This document shows positions 1 through 12,786 of a DNA stretch of 64,000 bases, piece by piece. Source of the stretch: Apostichopus japonicus (lineage: Eukaryota > Echinodermata > Holothuroidea > Aspidochirotida > Stichopodidae); contig NC_092580.1 of assembly GCF_037975245.1 (NCBI RefSeq), positions 28,611,501 through 28,675,500 on the forward strand, in the 5' to 3' direction. Position 1 is the stretch's first letter. Every line of letters starts with the position of its first letter. The notes below the pieces were generated by a model. The model was given only the letters and a program-made list of their open reading frames with translations. It made no database searches and was not told the DNA's origin. A program made the position numbers and the translations under genes.

Positions 1-1950
1 GCTTTGGGCCCTAATCCATGCAGCACGCCTTGGACCACCAAACCAATGTGTAACATTAACTCTAAGGACATTGTAGAAGAGTACCATAATGCGTCTTGCC
101 CGGTCCAAAATGTGCTTGACCAATTTAAATGACCACTAAATCATAACTTCTTTAATGAGTGTAACGGGATCACGAAAAATCTTTGGGCCCTAATCCATGC
201 AGCACGCTTTGGACCACCTAACCAATCGGTAACATGTACTTTAAGGACATTGTAGAAGAGTACCATAATGCGTCTTGCCCGGTCCAAAGAGTGCTTGACC
301 AATTTAAATGACCACTTAATCATTACTTCTTTAATGAGTAAAATGGGACCACGAAAAAGCTTTGGGCCCTAATCCATGCAGCACGCCTTGGATCACCAAA
401 CCGATGGTTAACATGAACTCTAAGGACATTGTAGAAGAGTAACATAATGCGTCTTGCCCGGTCCAAAGAGTGCTTGACCAATTTAAATGACCACTAATTC
501 ATTACTTTTTTAATGAGTGTAACGGGACCACGAAAAAGCTTTGGGCCCTAATCCATGCAGCACGCCTTGGACTACCTAACCAATGGGTAACATTAACTCT
601 AAGGACATTGTAGAAGAGTACCATAATGCGTCTTGCCCGGTCCAAAATGTGCTTGACCAATTTAAATGACCACTAAATCATTACTCCTTTAATGAGTGTA
701 ACGGGACCACGAAAAATCTTTGGGCCCTAATCCATGCAGCACGCCTTGGACCACCAAACCGATGGTTAACATGAACTATAAGGACATTGTAGAAGAGTAC
801 CATAATGCGTCTTGCCCGGTCCAAAGAGTGCTTGACCAATTTAAATGACCATTAAATCATTACTTTTTTAATGAGTGTAACGGCACCTGAAAAAGCTTTG
901 GGCCCTAATCCATGCAGCACTTGGATCACCAAACTGATGGTTAACATGAACTCTAAGGACATTGTAGAAGAGTAACATAATGCGTCTTGCCCGGTCCAAA
1001 GAGTGCTTGACCAATTTAAATGACCACTTAATCATTACTTCTTTAATGAGTGTAACGTGACCACAAAAAACTTTGGGCCCTAATCCATGCAGCACGCCTT
1101 GGACCACCAAACCGATGGTTAACATGAACTCTAAGGACATTGTAGAAGAGTAACATAATGCGTCTTGCCCGGTCCAAAGAGTGCTTGACCAATTTAAATG
1201 ACCATTAAATCATTACTTTTTTAATGAGTGTAACGGCACCTGAAAAAGCTTTGGGCCCTAATCCATGCAGCACTTGGATCACCAAACTGATGGTTAACAT
1301 TAACTCTAAGGACATTGTAGAAGAGTACCATAATGCGTCTTGCCCGGTCCAAAGAGTGCTTGACCAATTTAAATGACCACTAAAGCAGTACTTCTTCAAT
1401 GAGTGTAACGGGACCACGAAAAAGCTTTGGGCCCTAATCCATGCAGCACGCATTGGACCACCAAACCGATGGTTAACATGAACTCTAAGGACATTGTAGA
1501 AGATTACCATAATGCGTCTTGCCCGGTCCAAAGAATGCTTGACCAATTCAAATGCCCACTACATCATCACTTCTTAAATGAATGTAACAGGATCACGAAT
1601 AAAAAGCATTTGGGCCCTAATCAAGACCAGAACGCCTTGGACCACCTACCTGATGGGTCATATGATTTTTTAAGACAGTGTAGAAGATTACCATAATGCG
1701 TCTTGCCCGGTCTAAAGAATGCTTGACCAATTCAAATGCCCACTACATCATCACTTCTTAAATGAATGTAACAGGATCACGAATAAAAAGCATTTGGGCC
1801 CTAATCAAGACCAGAACGCCTTGGACCACTATGGGTCATATGATTTTTTAAGACAGTGTAGAAGAGAACCATAATGCGCCTTGCCCGGTCCAAAGTGTGC
1901 TTGACCAATTTAAATGACCACTACATCATCACTTCTTAAATGAGTGTCCA
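1..1950. repeat. 179-bp satellite array, left arm
   Basis: About eleven tandem copies of a unit whose landmark CTTTGGGCCCTAATCCATGC recurs about every 179 bp (for example near 3, 182, 361, 540 and 719). Each unit also carries GCCCGGTCCAAAGAGTGCTT and a TTTAAATGACCA block. Copies are nearly identical in the first 1.4 kb and diverge from about 1560 onward, where the variant AAGACCAGAACGCC appears. The array runs off the left edge of the window. Short open frames inside it come from the repeat and differ in phase between units, so I regard them as non-coding. The same unit recurs in inverted orientation at 5436-7130. Confidence 0.95.
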
Positions 1951-3236
1951 TCTCATATGTTATGTATCGTGCGTTTAGTGTCAACCGGTAGCATTACAAA
2001 TTGCACTTTGGACCCTCAAGGAATGAAAAAGAGAGAACTCGTTTTAAGTGCATTCCAATTAATGGCAGCATGTCTATATACATGGCCAAATTCTGTCGGA
2101 AAGTTTTTAAAATTTAAGAAAGCCTCTAAATGACTTCCGAATTCATCGATATGTTACCATATAACACTTTAACTTACTCAAATCACTTACGAAATTTTAG
2201 TGTTTCAGCCTAATCAAAAGGGAAAAATTGCAATGAGGCAGATATTTGAACACGATGGCATAAAGCGACAGCATCTTTCTAGGGCTGTAGCAAGGCCGTA
2301 GCAAGGCTGTAGCAGGCTTGTAGCAGGCATGCACTGTCATGATAGCCCCATGAAGCTTATGAAGCTTACAGCCGGACAAACAATCAAAGAAATAAACCAT
2401 CCCCTATATAGGCCTACCAAGTACCATGCAGTAATGGTACATGCAGTAACGTTCAAACATTGAACAATATCACTTTAACTCTCCTAACGTGGGTCAGAGA
2501 CATTCGTAGAAGGAAAGATATTCCGATATTTCATTCATTTGGGAATAAAAATGCAAAAAAGCAGTTAAACTGTCAACATGCTGCAGATTATTTCAGTTAT
2601 CTATCAATTTTAATGGTTCGACGCAAGGGAGCAATCACGCTATGATAAATATGAACTCTCAGCCTTTTAAAGGTAATTCCATGGACGTTTGAAATGACGG
2701 TAGGCAGTCAGTTCGTACATCGGTATCAATTAGTTCGAGCCTAATGTTCAAGCGCTCTTTTACGAGAGAAAACTTCTAGGAAACATCCTGAATGAATCAT
2801 TCAATTACAATCAAAACGCATGGTCCTTTATTCCGCTCCTTCAAATTTATCTTATGAAGTATTGAGTAATAGTGTTTGGAACATCTTTGCACATAGATTG
2901 GTAAAAGTGTATCAATTCTACCAGATTAAAGTAATTTGGCATGAAAATTTCTCTTCTGCAAGTACATTTCAATCCAATCAGAGAATAAATGGAGAGGGGT
3001 GGGGGGGGGTGGATATTAAGCATGTAATATTTCTCTTGACTTCTATACTTCCATAATTGACTCAGCATATAGCCTAATTGATATTTACCGAAGAATTAAT
3101 ACATTAAATACAATTGTAAGTGATTAGAAAGTGTATTTTTGACTTAAATTAACAAACGCGAAATTGACCTATCTAGCACTTTTGCTAATGGATTGAATGT
3201 GTTTTGTGTATTGTGTAAAATTTGTATAGCTAGATT
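1951..3236. other. spacer between satellite and hAT element, no gene seen
   Basis: AT-rich sequence with no convincing exon on either strand. It contains a small cluster of TGTAGCARGC repeats near 2285-2330 and a G-run at 2996-3010. Confidence 0.6.
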
Positions 3237-3699
3237 CAGGGACGTAGCTAAGGCATGATGATTGGGGGTTTAGTGGCTGAAATTCCAACTGGATGGGTTT
3301 TGGAGCCAGAAAATTCCGAGTGCTGCCTTGTACCCCCCGCACTATACTCGTCAACGATACGGTCAGTGACAGTCAGACACCCTATCTTTCGCGACTGCAC
3401 TTATGTTCCAAACTTTCTCGGTACATTTGTACCACTGGCCCTCACTTCACAAACTTACCAATCACTCTATCTGGTTAAGCGAGTAAGCAACTGAGTACAA
3501 GTTATCTGCTTGATAAGCTACATAGACTACTGACTAAAAAAGCTATGTTAATGTAACAAAGGGGAAAGTTTTTTTCAACAAATTATATTCGACGACATAG
3601 TGAATTACCCAACAATACAGTGCTTTTTCCTAGCGCGCTTAATATTATTTTCTTGGGGTGGGGGTGGGGCTATTTATCACTCACATGAATAAAAAAAAT

Positions 3700-4065
3700 T
3701 GTTCACTTCATTCCAACTGAGCATTTGGAATGATGTGATCAATTAAACATTTTGCAGAAAAATGTTGAGTTGACGTTATACGATAAGTTGTCAATTAAAC
3801 ATTTTGCAGAAATTTTTTCAATTGCTCAATTGGAATGAAGTGAACAATTGAACATTTTGCCAAAAATGTCCAATTGACGAGATAAGATAAGTTGTCAATT
3901 AAACATTTCTCAGAAAATTTTTCAATTGCTCATATGGAATGAAGTGAACAATTGAACATTTTGCAGCAAAAAAATGACTAATTGACGAGATTTGATTAGT
4001 TTTCAATTAAACATTTTTCACAAATTTGTTCAATTACTCATTTAAAGCAAGTAAGCAATGCAACA
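3700..4065. repeat. ~105-bp minisatellite inside the hAT-like element
   Basis: Roughly three and a half degenerate copies of a unit built from CAATTAAACATTTTGCAGAA and GGAATGAAGTGAACAATTGA. The landmark TCAATTAAACATTT recurs near 3790, 3895 and 4003. The unit is itself partly palindromic (CAATTG centres). Confidence 0.8.
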
Positions 4066-4415
4066 TTTTCTGTTTTTTTTTATAACATTTTATCTTGTTA
4101 TCTAAACAATTTACAGAAAAATTTCACCTTATGGGCAAAGTTTTTCTTATGTTGATGGCATTTTTAAGCTTCCGTAGATTAGCATTGAGCGTTTTATCGT
4201 ATATGTTGTGCAGTAGTTCTATTAGGCATTTTTTTTAGAGTATTCAAAATCATACGAAGTTTTGTATGGTGGAGTATAAAGATCGCGAGATACAATTTCT
4301 CATTGTGACAAGGAAATCGTAGTAAATATGACTGATTCAAGGTCAGTTTTGACCGAAAATTTTAGGTCACTACAAGAATATTTGAAAATTAGAGTACGCC
4401 AGTCGGAAAAATTAG

Positions 4416-4448
4416 AGTGCGACGGTCGGAAATTCCGACTGTCGCACT
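4416..4448. repeat. 15-bp stem hairpin near the end of the hAT-like element
   Basis: AGTGCGACGGTCGGA (4416-4430) is followed by a 3-nt loop and TCCGACTGTCGCACT (4434-4448). The arms pair over 15 positions with a single G:T-type mismatch. A partial direct copy of the left arm lies just upstream (GTACGCCAGTCGGA). Subterminal hairpins are common in hAT-type elements. Confidence 0.75.
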
Positions 4449-4539
4449 AAAATTTTCCAACTATCGTCAGTTTTACCAAGATTGGGGGGGGGGGGTGAGA
4501 CACCCCACACCCCCCTCTAGCGACGTCCCTGGCTAGATT

Positions 4540-5435
4540 ATGGACGTTATAATTAATATTTAGGTAGAACTGAATGAAAGGAAATCAACTAAAAACTCAC
4601 AGTAACTCTGGTCTATGTTTAGTTGGAATAAACCCAGTGAGACTTCTTATGGTAGATCTGCCTTCTACACTCCAATAGAAACTTTCTATTGAAAAATCGC
4701 TAAGAGAAAGAACAAGCACCTGCATGGGAACACGATAAAATCAAAATGCATAGAATGGCACTATAGGGCAACTTGGATGGTTCATTACCAACTATGGCTA
4801 ATGGAGATCATAAATAAATCAGAAAGGGATTTCGGCATAAAATATATGTCTGGGTAGACCTATTTCACTTGAAGACTATTTTGCTAAATAAACTATTAAA
4901 GTCAGTTTATCTCCGCTTGACCCGAGATGACTGATTGTCTGTTTATAGCTCCATGGTCAGCTCTAGAATGTAGCAGTGGAATCTTTCAGAATCTACGAAG
5001 GGGGTTAAAGCGTTCAAAACCACTTTCAAGAAGAGAGGCAAGAACACTTCTCTGTTCTTTAAATCTGTAAATATGTGAAGGGTTGACCCGTGAAATGAAT
5101 AAAAGAAATAAAATTAAGTTCTATGAACGAATAATTAAAACAAAAACGTTTTCAGTTCGTTGCCAGTCTACAGAAATCACTTCATTCTGAAAATGTAGTT
5201 GCGCTAAGGTCCCCCCCCCCAAAAAAGAAAAAAGAAAAAAAGAAGAGTGCGCGTGTGTTTCTCCGGAATGGGAAGGAAACTTTGTATGCTGATGATTGTA
5301 AAGCACCAATAAGCATTAAACTTGCGAGCCAAAGGTGTTGCTTTTGTTTTGTATCACCACACTGGCACAGACGTAGAGTTGAAATTCAAAAAAGAAGATA
5401 TTGATGAATGTACTGGATAATGATTGTGCATTAGT
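4540..5435. other. spacer between hAT element and right satellite arm, no gene seen
   Basis: No exon recognised. It contains homopolymer C and A/G tracts at about 5211-5245. Confidence 0.5.
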
Positions 5436-7130
5436 CGTTTGTATTGGTCAAATACTCTTTGGACCGGGTAAGACGCATTATGGAACTCTTCAACAATGTC
5501 CTTAGAATTCATATGACCAATTGGTTGGGTGGTCCGAGGCGTGCTGGTCTTGACTGGGGCCTAAAAATTTTTGCAGGTCCGTTAACATTCATTAACGAAG
5601 TAATGATTTAGTGGTCATTTAAATTGGTCAATCACTCTTTGGACCGGGCAAGACGCATCATGGTACCGTTCTACAATGTTCTTGGACTTCCTGTGACCTA
5701 TTGGTTAGGTGGTCCAAGGCGTGCTGGTCTTGACTGGGGCCTAAAGATTTTTGCAGGTCCATTTACATTCATTAACGAAGTGATGATTTAGTGGTCAGTT
5801 TAATTGGTCAAGCACTCTTTGGACCGGGCAAGATGCATTATGGTACTATTCTACAATGTCCTTAGAGTTCATGTTGACCATCGGTTTGGTGATCCAAGGC
5901 GTGCTGCTTGGATTAGGGCCCAAAGTTTTTTCGTGGTCCCGTTACACTCGATGATGTAGTAATGATTTAGTGGTCATTTAAATTGGTCAAGCACTCTTTG
6001 GACCGGGTTAGACGCATTATGATACTCTTCTACAATGTCCTTAGAGTTAATGTTACCCATTGGTTAGGTGGTCCAAGGCGTGCTGCATGGATTAGGGCCC
6101 AAAGTTTTTTCGTGGTCCCGTTACACTCATTTAAGAAGTAATGATTTAATGGTCAGTTAAATTGGTCAAGCACTCTTTGGACCGGGCAAGACGCATTATG
6201 GTACTCTTCTACAATGTCCTTAGAGTTCATGTTGACCATCGGTTTGGTGATCCAAGGCGTGCTGCTTGGATTAGGGCCCAAAGCTTTTTCGTGGTCCCGT
6301 TACACTCGATGATGTAGTTATGATTTAGTGGTCATTTAAATTGGTCAGGCACACTTTGGACCGGGCAAGACGCATTATGATACTCTTCTACAAGGTCCTT
6401 AGATTTAATGTTACCCATTGGTTAGGTGGTCCAAGGCGTGCTGCATGGATTAGGGCCCAAAGCTTTTTCGTGGTCCCGTTACACTCATTAAAGAAGTAAT
6501 TATTTAGTGGTCATTTAAATTGGTCAAGCACTCTTGGGACCGGGCAACACGCATTATGGTACTCTTATGCAATGTCCTTAGAGTTCATGTTAACCATCGG
6601 TTTGGTGATCCAAGGCGTGCTGCATGGATTAGGGCCCAAAGCTTTTTTTGTGGTCCCGTTACACTCATTAAAAAAGTAATGAATTAGTGGTCATTTAAAT
6701 TGGTCAAGCACTCTTTGGACCGGGCAAGACGCATTATGTTACCCTTCTACAAGGTCCTTAGACTCCCTACGACCAATTGGTTGGGCGGTCCAAGGCGTGC
6801 TGGTCTTGATTAGGGCCCAAATGTTTTTATTTCAGTTCCCGTTACATTTATTTAAAAAAAATGTTGATTTAATGGTCAGTTTTATTGGTCAAGCACTCTT
6901 TGGACCGGGCAAGACGCATTATGGTATCCTTCTACAATGTGTTAAGAATTCATATGACCCATTGGTAAGGTGGTCCAAGGCGTGCTAGTCTTGATTAGGG
7001 CCTAAAGTATTTTTTTTACATTAATTTAAGAACTGATGAAGTACTGGTCATTTTAGTTGGTCAAGAACTATTTGGACCGGGCAAAATGCATAATGGTACC
7101 CTTCTACATAGTCATCGGAGTTCATATGAC
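5436..7130. repeat. 179-bp satellite array, right arm (inverted)
   Basis: About nine to ten tandem copies of the same unit as at 1-1950, but reverse-complemented: here the order reads ATTGGTCAAGCACTCTTTGG, ACCGGGCAAGACGCATTATG, then GGATTAGGGCCCAAAG. Units in the middle (about 5800-6700) match the homogeneous left-arm units. Those at both edges carry the GCGTGCTGGTCTTGA variant, as the inner edge of the left arm does. Together the two arrays form an interrupted inverted repeat with arms of at least 1.7 kb. Confidence 0.95.
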
Positions 7131-7413
7131 CCATGGGCCATAGATAAACCTCTTTCCACGACCAATTGTTGAACATCTTGTAAGAAAGCTTTTGTCTTGC
7201 CAGAGGTGTTACGTCGATACAATTGTCGAATACGTAACCGAATAGGCAGCTCAGTTACTCATTCGCGAATATCGAACGAGGAACGGGGAATAAGTATCTA
7301 ACTTCACACCGGTGCATTGCAAAACCTTTTCTGAAAGTGACCATATATATGCAATAGAATGGCTAGCTCAATATAGCTAAAACTAAAGTTGCTATTGAAC
7401 GCCGAATATATAC

Positions 7414-7479
7414 CTGGCTTACTGCAGTGTGGACAGGAAAAGGTGTCGTTTCCAATTGTGACACCAGGATCGGGTGGAG
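7414..7479 (-). CDS. candidate isolated coding exon with a CPHC motif
   Basis: On the minus strand a long pyrimidine tract ending CGTCCAG precedes a 66-nt block that ends AAGCCAG followed by GTATAT, so both splice signals are present. In the open frame it reads ...PPDPGVTIGNDTFSCPHC then SKP, with two cysteines spaced as in a zinc-binding knuckle (CxxC). The phases would be 2 nt in and 1 nt out. No partner exons were found in this window. It could be one exon of a gene extending off the left edge, a relic, or a chance match. I do not recognise the protein. Confidence 0.35.
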
Positions 7480-10400
7480 CTGGACGGGCGAGGGAGGGGA
7501 AAAGAAATATGAGAGGGACAAGTAGGGAGCGATCAGCTATTTCAACCATATTATAATGCTACCAACAATTATTTCATGTCTAATGAAGGAGAGTAGCAAT
7601 AAAATACTTGGCTTCCACTTAATTTTCATATCAAGAGCAGCCACTGTTCATTATTTGACTTATATTACAGAATATTTGGGAGGGAGCACTACTGATAATG
7701 TTGATAAAAGTATGTAATAGGTGTCTCCGTGGTGGGTAATGAGGGAATGGGGGGGGGGGATGGACCACTGTAAAAAAATATATCCAAATATGACGATGCA
7801 ACCAAATCAATTTTGACACAGTTATTCTTTGGAAAATTATTGAAAACCCAACCTTGCTATGCCAGCCCCCACCCCTCACCCTTCCCCCCATCCAGTTGTC
7901 CATTTTTTAAGTAATTAAAAAACGTACAAAATGAGTACGCAAAGCAAATTATTTCATAGGTTTCATTTCATCAATGTTACAACTGTTGTTTTCTTTCAAA
8001 TATCTATTAACTGTTTTCTGGAAAATAGAATACACATTAAATTGCACATTAAGGATGGTCATGAACAAAAGACATTTAAGTACATTAATTTTTCCAAACG
8101 TTACCTGCAACTGTGATATCACAGAACTAAAAATTTTAACCATGGTTATGAATTAATCAGCACCTTAGGTCTTTAGAGGCACACAAAATGGCCAGTCGGT
8201 TGAGAAATGACTTCCTGATGAAAATAGAAAGGGGCAAATTATCACTGAGGAATACAAGGATTGGGTTGAAGGTAAATAAATTGAATTTATGAGATGGATA
8301 AATGTGTAGATTTATTGAGAAATGGGAGATGGACCATGTTCACTTTGTATACATTGAGAAATTAATTAAATAAGAAGATGAAGAAAAAAGAAAAAGAAAA
8401 AAAAAATGAAGAGGAACCCTGTTGCACATTTGTATCTGAATTTCAAAGTTGCTAAACCTTACAGCTCCCATCCCTTCCAAGTTTATATATTTAATATTAT
8501 TAACAATCATTTTACAGAAACAAACAGATATTTAGGTATTACTATAAGTTACTCATGTTATCACTTTCCTATCCTGTAGAAAGACTATATGTTTTAAGAA
8601 TACAACAGGGTAATACTGTGGTTTATTCCAAGGTATGTAGAGGTTTGGTTGCTGTCTTCCAACATAATTTAGAGGTAGTGGACAAACGACGTCCTTGATA
8701 CAAAGCTTTCAAAAAGTTGATAAATTGCACCCCCATTTATGCAAGTATGAGTTGTTTTTCTATTGCACTAAGTTTGTAAAAAAGTTTATTTGTGCAAATG
8801 GATATGGGGATGAATAAATATGCTTTTACCAAAAGACCCGAAACAAAAGGGTAAAACTAAATAAATAGGGGGGGGGAGGGGGAGGGGTGGTAAGGAATAA
8901 ATTTTGAAAAATCTTAGGCAGGCACAGAATTCAAGAATTTTTTTTTTGGAAAACCTTAATTATTTTATGAGCAAACTTCCACACAACCCTGCATGTTAAA
9001 TATACTAATGGTAACGTTAACATTACCGTGCAAGGTTAAATGTCCCTGTGCCCTACATTATCACACCCCTTGAACCCTGACACATTCAGCCTATTGTAAA
9101 AACTTTAGCTCTATTTCTTCTTCTTTTCTCTATTTGCTTGGTATTAGTAGCTCAGTGGGGATCCTTTGCATTCAAGCAATCATAAGTTGTCTCCCAGTAG
9201 CTCAGTTCCCAAGCCAAGAAGTGATGCTTAAACTTTCCTTCATTATTTTTCATTTTGTCTTTAATGGCACTTTTGATCTTGATTGGATCTCATAATATTA
9301 TAATTAATAGAGACTTATGCTCAAATGTAATACTCCTGGTGCCATTCAGTTGTGTTAACACCTCTCCAATGCCACAAAATTAAATAATATATTTTCTTTC
9401 AAATACAGGCAATCACTTGTAAGTGTGAAGCACTGAAGCCTTACTTCAGCAATTTTTTCATCCGCTAAAATTCTAAAATCGAGTTGTTACAGACCAGAAC
9501 CAAAAGTGTAATGCATAATTTTTAGTATTCCAATACAATCGAATCTTAGTGTTTCTTTGTTGCAGACCAGGAAAGTAAGGAAATATAGTTTATGCATCTG
9601 CTGTTTCCTGTAGTTTTTTTCATGTTCCTGTGAAGTACAATATAGTAGTTTCTATAATATAAATGATCAAATTTCTGTCCTTCCATATCTTCAGTAAACC
9701 CCTTGGAACTTGGAAAATTTATTTTCTATGGTTATGAAATTATAGGTTATGAAATTATAATTTCAAAGGACATTTGAAAGTACACATCCACTGACCAAGC
9801 TAGCATTGATCCTGTGGCTGAGAACATTTATACCTATCAGCAACCAAGAATAGAAAAATGTCTGGGAAATCACACATTCAAAAAGAGTTGTGGGGTCACA
9901 GCCCAATTTCATTTGATACAATCTAGGGATTTAGTGGATCCTCTTAGGAGAGAAATGGATATGATAGGGATCACCACCAACTAAAGACTGGGTAGCTAAG
10001 TTGGTAGATTGCAGTAGCCTGGTATTGTCACTGATACAAATCTTCATCTAGACAAAAAAGGTCATTTGTCCTTTCATATCTATATGTAAATTCCTTTTTA
10101 TCCATATCTCCTGTGTAATTGCAACTAACTTCTCAGAGAAGGAAGAAAAAAATGAAAAAAAAAAAAATATCCCAAGGATGTTAGTTTCAAGCCATTTTGT
10201 CAGAGATTTTCATAAATTCAGATAAGATTTAGACTACCTCACACCTCAGAGGGTACAGAAAAGTTAAAATTTCTCGTAGAGCATGTCAATTTCCTTTCAT
10301 CGAATGTCTCAAAACATACCTCTCTTTCCCTTGTTACCAACAACTTAATCAAACATTTAAAGAAAAATTGACCTAAGCTGACCCTCTACGTACCTATCTA

Positions 10401-10609
10401 CCATTGTCATGTGTGGATGATAAAATGATGCATATATGTATCCTCCCATCTTCCTTCTCATGTGTATGTTCCCCTAATATAAAGTTTCATTAATTTTCTA
10501 ACCTTCCACCCCTCCAGTGCCCCCCCCCCCCCAATGCTACACACTCTTTCCCAGGAAAAGAACCATGGAATTGAAGTATGATGAAACTAAAATAAAATAT
10601 AGGCTGTTA

Positions 10610-10750
10610 ATATATATATATATAAATGAGATATTGTACAAAGTTAGGTATAGTAACAAATTGTAATAATAACAATGGAATTTGATATAATAATGAATAT
10701 TGTAATAACAATAATAATAATCATAACAATAATAATTATAATAATTATGG
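10610..10750. repeat. AT and ATA/ATT microsatellite
   Basis: A (TA)n run at about 10611-10624, followed by an interrupted ATA/ATT trinucleotide tract (TAATAATAAC, AATAATAATAATC) up to about 10750. Confidence 0.85.
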
Positions 10751-12103
10751 AAGCTAAGAGAAATATTAGACTTACATAAAATTGACAATACCTCTTTGTA
10801 ACCTTAACAAAAAAAGGAACATATTTGTACGGAAATCATATCACGCTATATAATGCGAATGTAGCTTCGAGTGACAATATATATTTTTTTCCCGTTCTAC
10901 TTAGCTGACGATGTATGAACAATTGTGACGAAATGTTGAAACGATAGACAGTTACGAACTGTTGAAGGTTGAGATTTGATTGCAAACAGTCCCATTGGCA
11001 AAAAAAGGAACAAAAATATAGTTTTGTAGTAATTTTTTGTTTTTTTAAATAGTACTTTAGTACAATACATAGTTTATAATATTATACAAGACAGAGACAA
11101 ACAAACTGTACATAAGTTGCATACCTATAGACAATTGGCTATGACCTTACATCACGAAAGGAGATGAGAAATATTTAATTTTCTAACTTATGGTTTTTTA
11201 AAAATACAAATTACCGTAACATATCATACAATTACTATGAGCTTTATATATTAAAAAGTTAATGATATGCATATTTTTTTTTCTTTTCTCCAAAATTGGA
11301 ATGTACTGCTGCCTTGTATTAAGAATGTTGTTCAATTGTTTTTTTTCTTTTATTTCTTGCCTTATTTTCTCCTTTTACCATCTGAGCCTTCAGGTCTTAT
11401 ATATTTGAATTTCAAAATAAGTAAATTTGTATTCTGTTGTTAATTTCTGTTGTTACTTTTGGAATGGTTCATATTTGATACTGAAATCTAGCATCTTTAT
11501 GTGCAGTGACCTAGCCTATCCCTAACTAATGTAATGGTCACTCAGTTCTTGATTTAAGCGGCCAGCCTGTTCTTTCATCACAAAGCAAACAAGCATCTAT
11601 CTTACAGACTTTTTGCAGTATAGCAAGCAGTTTCTTAACATTGTTTTTCTCTCTTTGGAAACAAAACATTAATTGGCAAATTGATTGGAGATTAATTACA
11701 TTCAGCATTGAAAAAATTAGCATCAGACATAACCAGCTGAAATAACCTTAACCACATATAAACCCCCAAGATCATCACTCTTAACTGTTTCATATTTTAT
11801 CATTTTCAGATTCCTAACATCAACCCAGTTATTGCAAAGCAGAAAAATGTCAAATATTGTTTCCATGATAATTTGCAATGAGTATCTTACTCTGTGAGGT
11901 TTAGCTGAATTTAAGCACCCACAGATGGACTAACAAACTGTAAGACATGAATGGCAATTCAAGTTGAAAGAAAAGAAGAAAAAACCTTAATTCTTTAACT
12001 CCCCAGCCACGTTGGAAGTGGTTTTCTGAACCTGTGAACAAGAATTCAAACATTCTTTCCATAATAATATTAAGTTATTTTTGCCCCCCATATTAAGTAT
12101 CAC

Positions 12104-12786
12104 TTTATTTAATTTTCATGTCATATGATGTCTACTATATTAATAAACATTGATGCTAGTGATGTTGTCAACTGCACAGTGTTGCATAGTTAGTACTCTT
12201 GCAGAAGAATGCTTTATCTATTAAAGTTAATATCTTACTCTAATCAATTTCAATTGTTGTGATAATTACACAGTTGGCACAGCCTAAAGAATTGCCCTGA
12301 TATATCCAAGGGGGAAATCATGTCCCCCTCCCCCCCCCCACCCCATCTGGTTATTGTACCCATTCAGATCCCTCCAACCCCCTCTATCCTCTTCTGCTGT
12401 TGTTTGTCATAGTTTAATTGATCAGTGACGCCAAGGGTCGATAAAACTGCGGAAATAGGGGAGGGTTGATTGAGGACGAGTTTCTCTTAAGACCGAATTA
12501 CGATGTAATGTTTTCAATTTCAGTAAATCTACCGTAAGATACTGCTGCAGTGATCTCATCTCTTATATGGCACATCTCATCACAAAATAACGGCACATCT
12601 CAAAATAACCGCAGAATTTAATCAGATCCAGAGGGAGGCAGGTGTTTTCAGCCTGTGTGCGAGAGAAAATAGACAATCCCCCAAAACTGAATCCTGAACA
12701 TGTTATCTTCATCGCCTGCTCCTTTCATCGTCTCAGATGTATCCTGCTATCTTTTACTCCAGTCCATGCATCCTTTCTCCCTCTTT
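12104..12786 (-). other. putative CADPS 3' UTR
   Basis: Sequence immediately after the CADPS stop codon on the minus strand. The nearest poly(A)-signal-like hexamers in this direction are ATTAAA at 12617-12622 and 12413-12418 and AATAAA at 12104-12109. I cannot tell which is used. There are no further coding signs. Confidence 0.35.

Larger units (their letters stand above)
3237..4531. mobile_element. non-autonomous hAT-like DNA transposon with perfect 8-bp TSD
   Basis: The element begins CAGGGACGTAGCTA and ends TAGCGACGTCCCTG, which are inverted complements apart from one base. It is flanked on both sides by the identical octamer GCTAGATT (3229-3236 and 4532-4539). An 8-bp target duplication with CAGGG termini is the signature of the hAT superfamily. 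At about 1.3 kb and without a transposase-like reading frame it must be non-autonomous. Inside are a ~105-bp minisatellite (3700-4065) and a strong hairpin (4416-4448). It sits between the two inverted satellite arrays. Confidence 0.85.
7131..12103. other. intergenic region downstream of CADPS
   Basis: About 5 kb with no recognisable multi-exon gene. Contents: an exon-like block on the minus strand at 7414-7479, G-rich runs at 7750-7760 and 8868-8890, a C-run at 10518-10531, AT and ATA/ATT microsatellites at 10610-10750, and a CTGACGA...CGAAAT motif near 10904. Short reading frames here look like chance. Confidence 0.6.

Noticed and set aside
1-1950. Series of small minus-strand frames in the satellite
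   Set aside because: The unit length of 179 is not a multiple of three and frames differ from copy to copy, so they are not a gene.
8174-8271. Plus-strand exon-like block (AHKMASRLRNDF...) ending AAG|GTAAAT
   Set aside because: Weak acceptor context, no partner exons, and no recognisable protein; a chance match is more likely.
9160-9230. TAGCTCAGTGGGG resembling a tRNA A box
   Set aside because: No B box, no foldable arms and no terminator follow.
9985-10060. TAGCTAAGTTGGTAGATTGC resembling a tRNA or SINE head
   Set aside because: No recognisable B box (GGTTCGAATCC) downstream; at best a very old relic.
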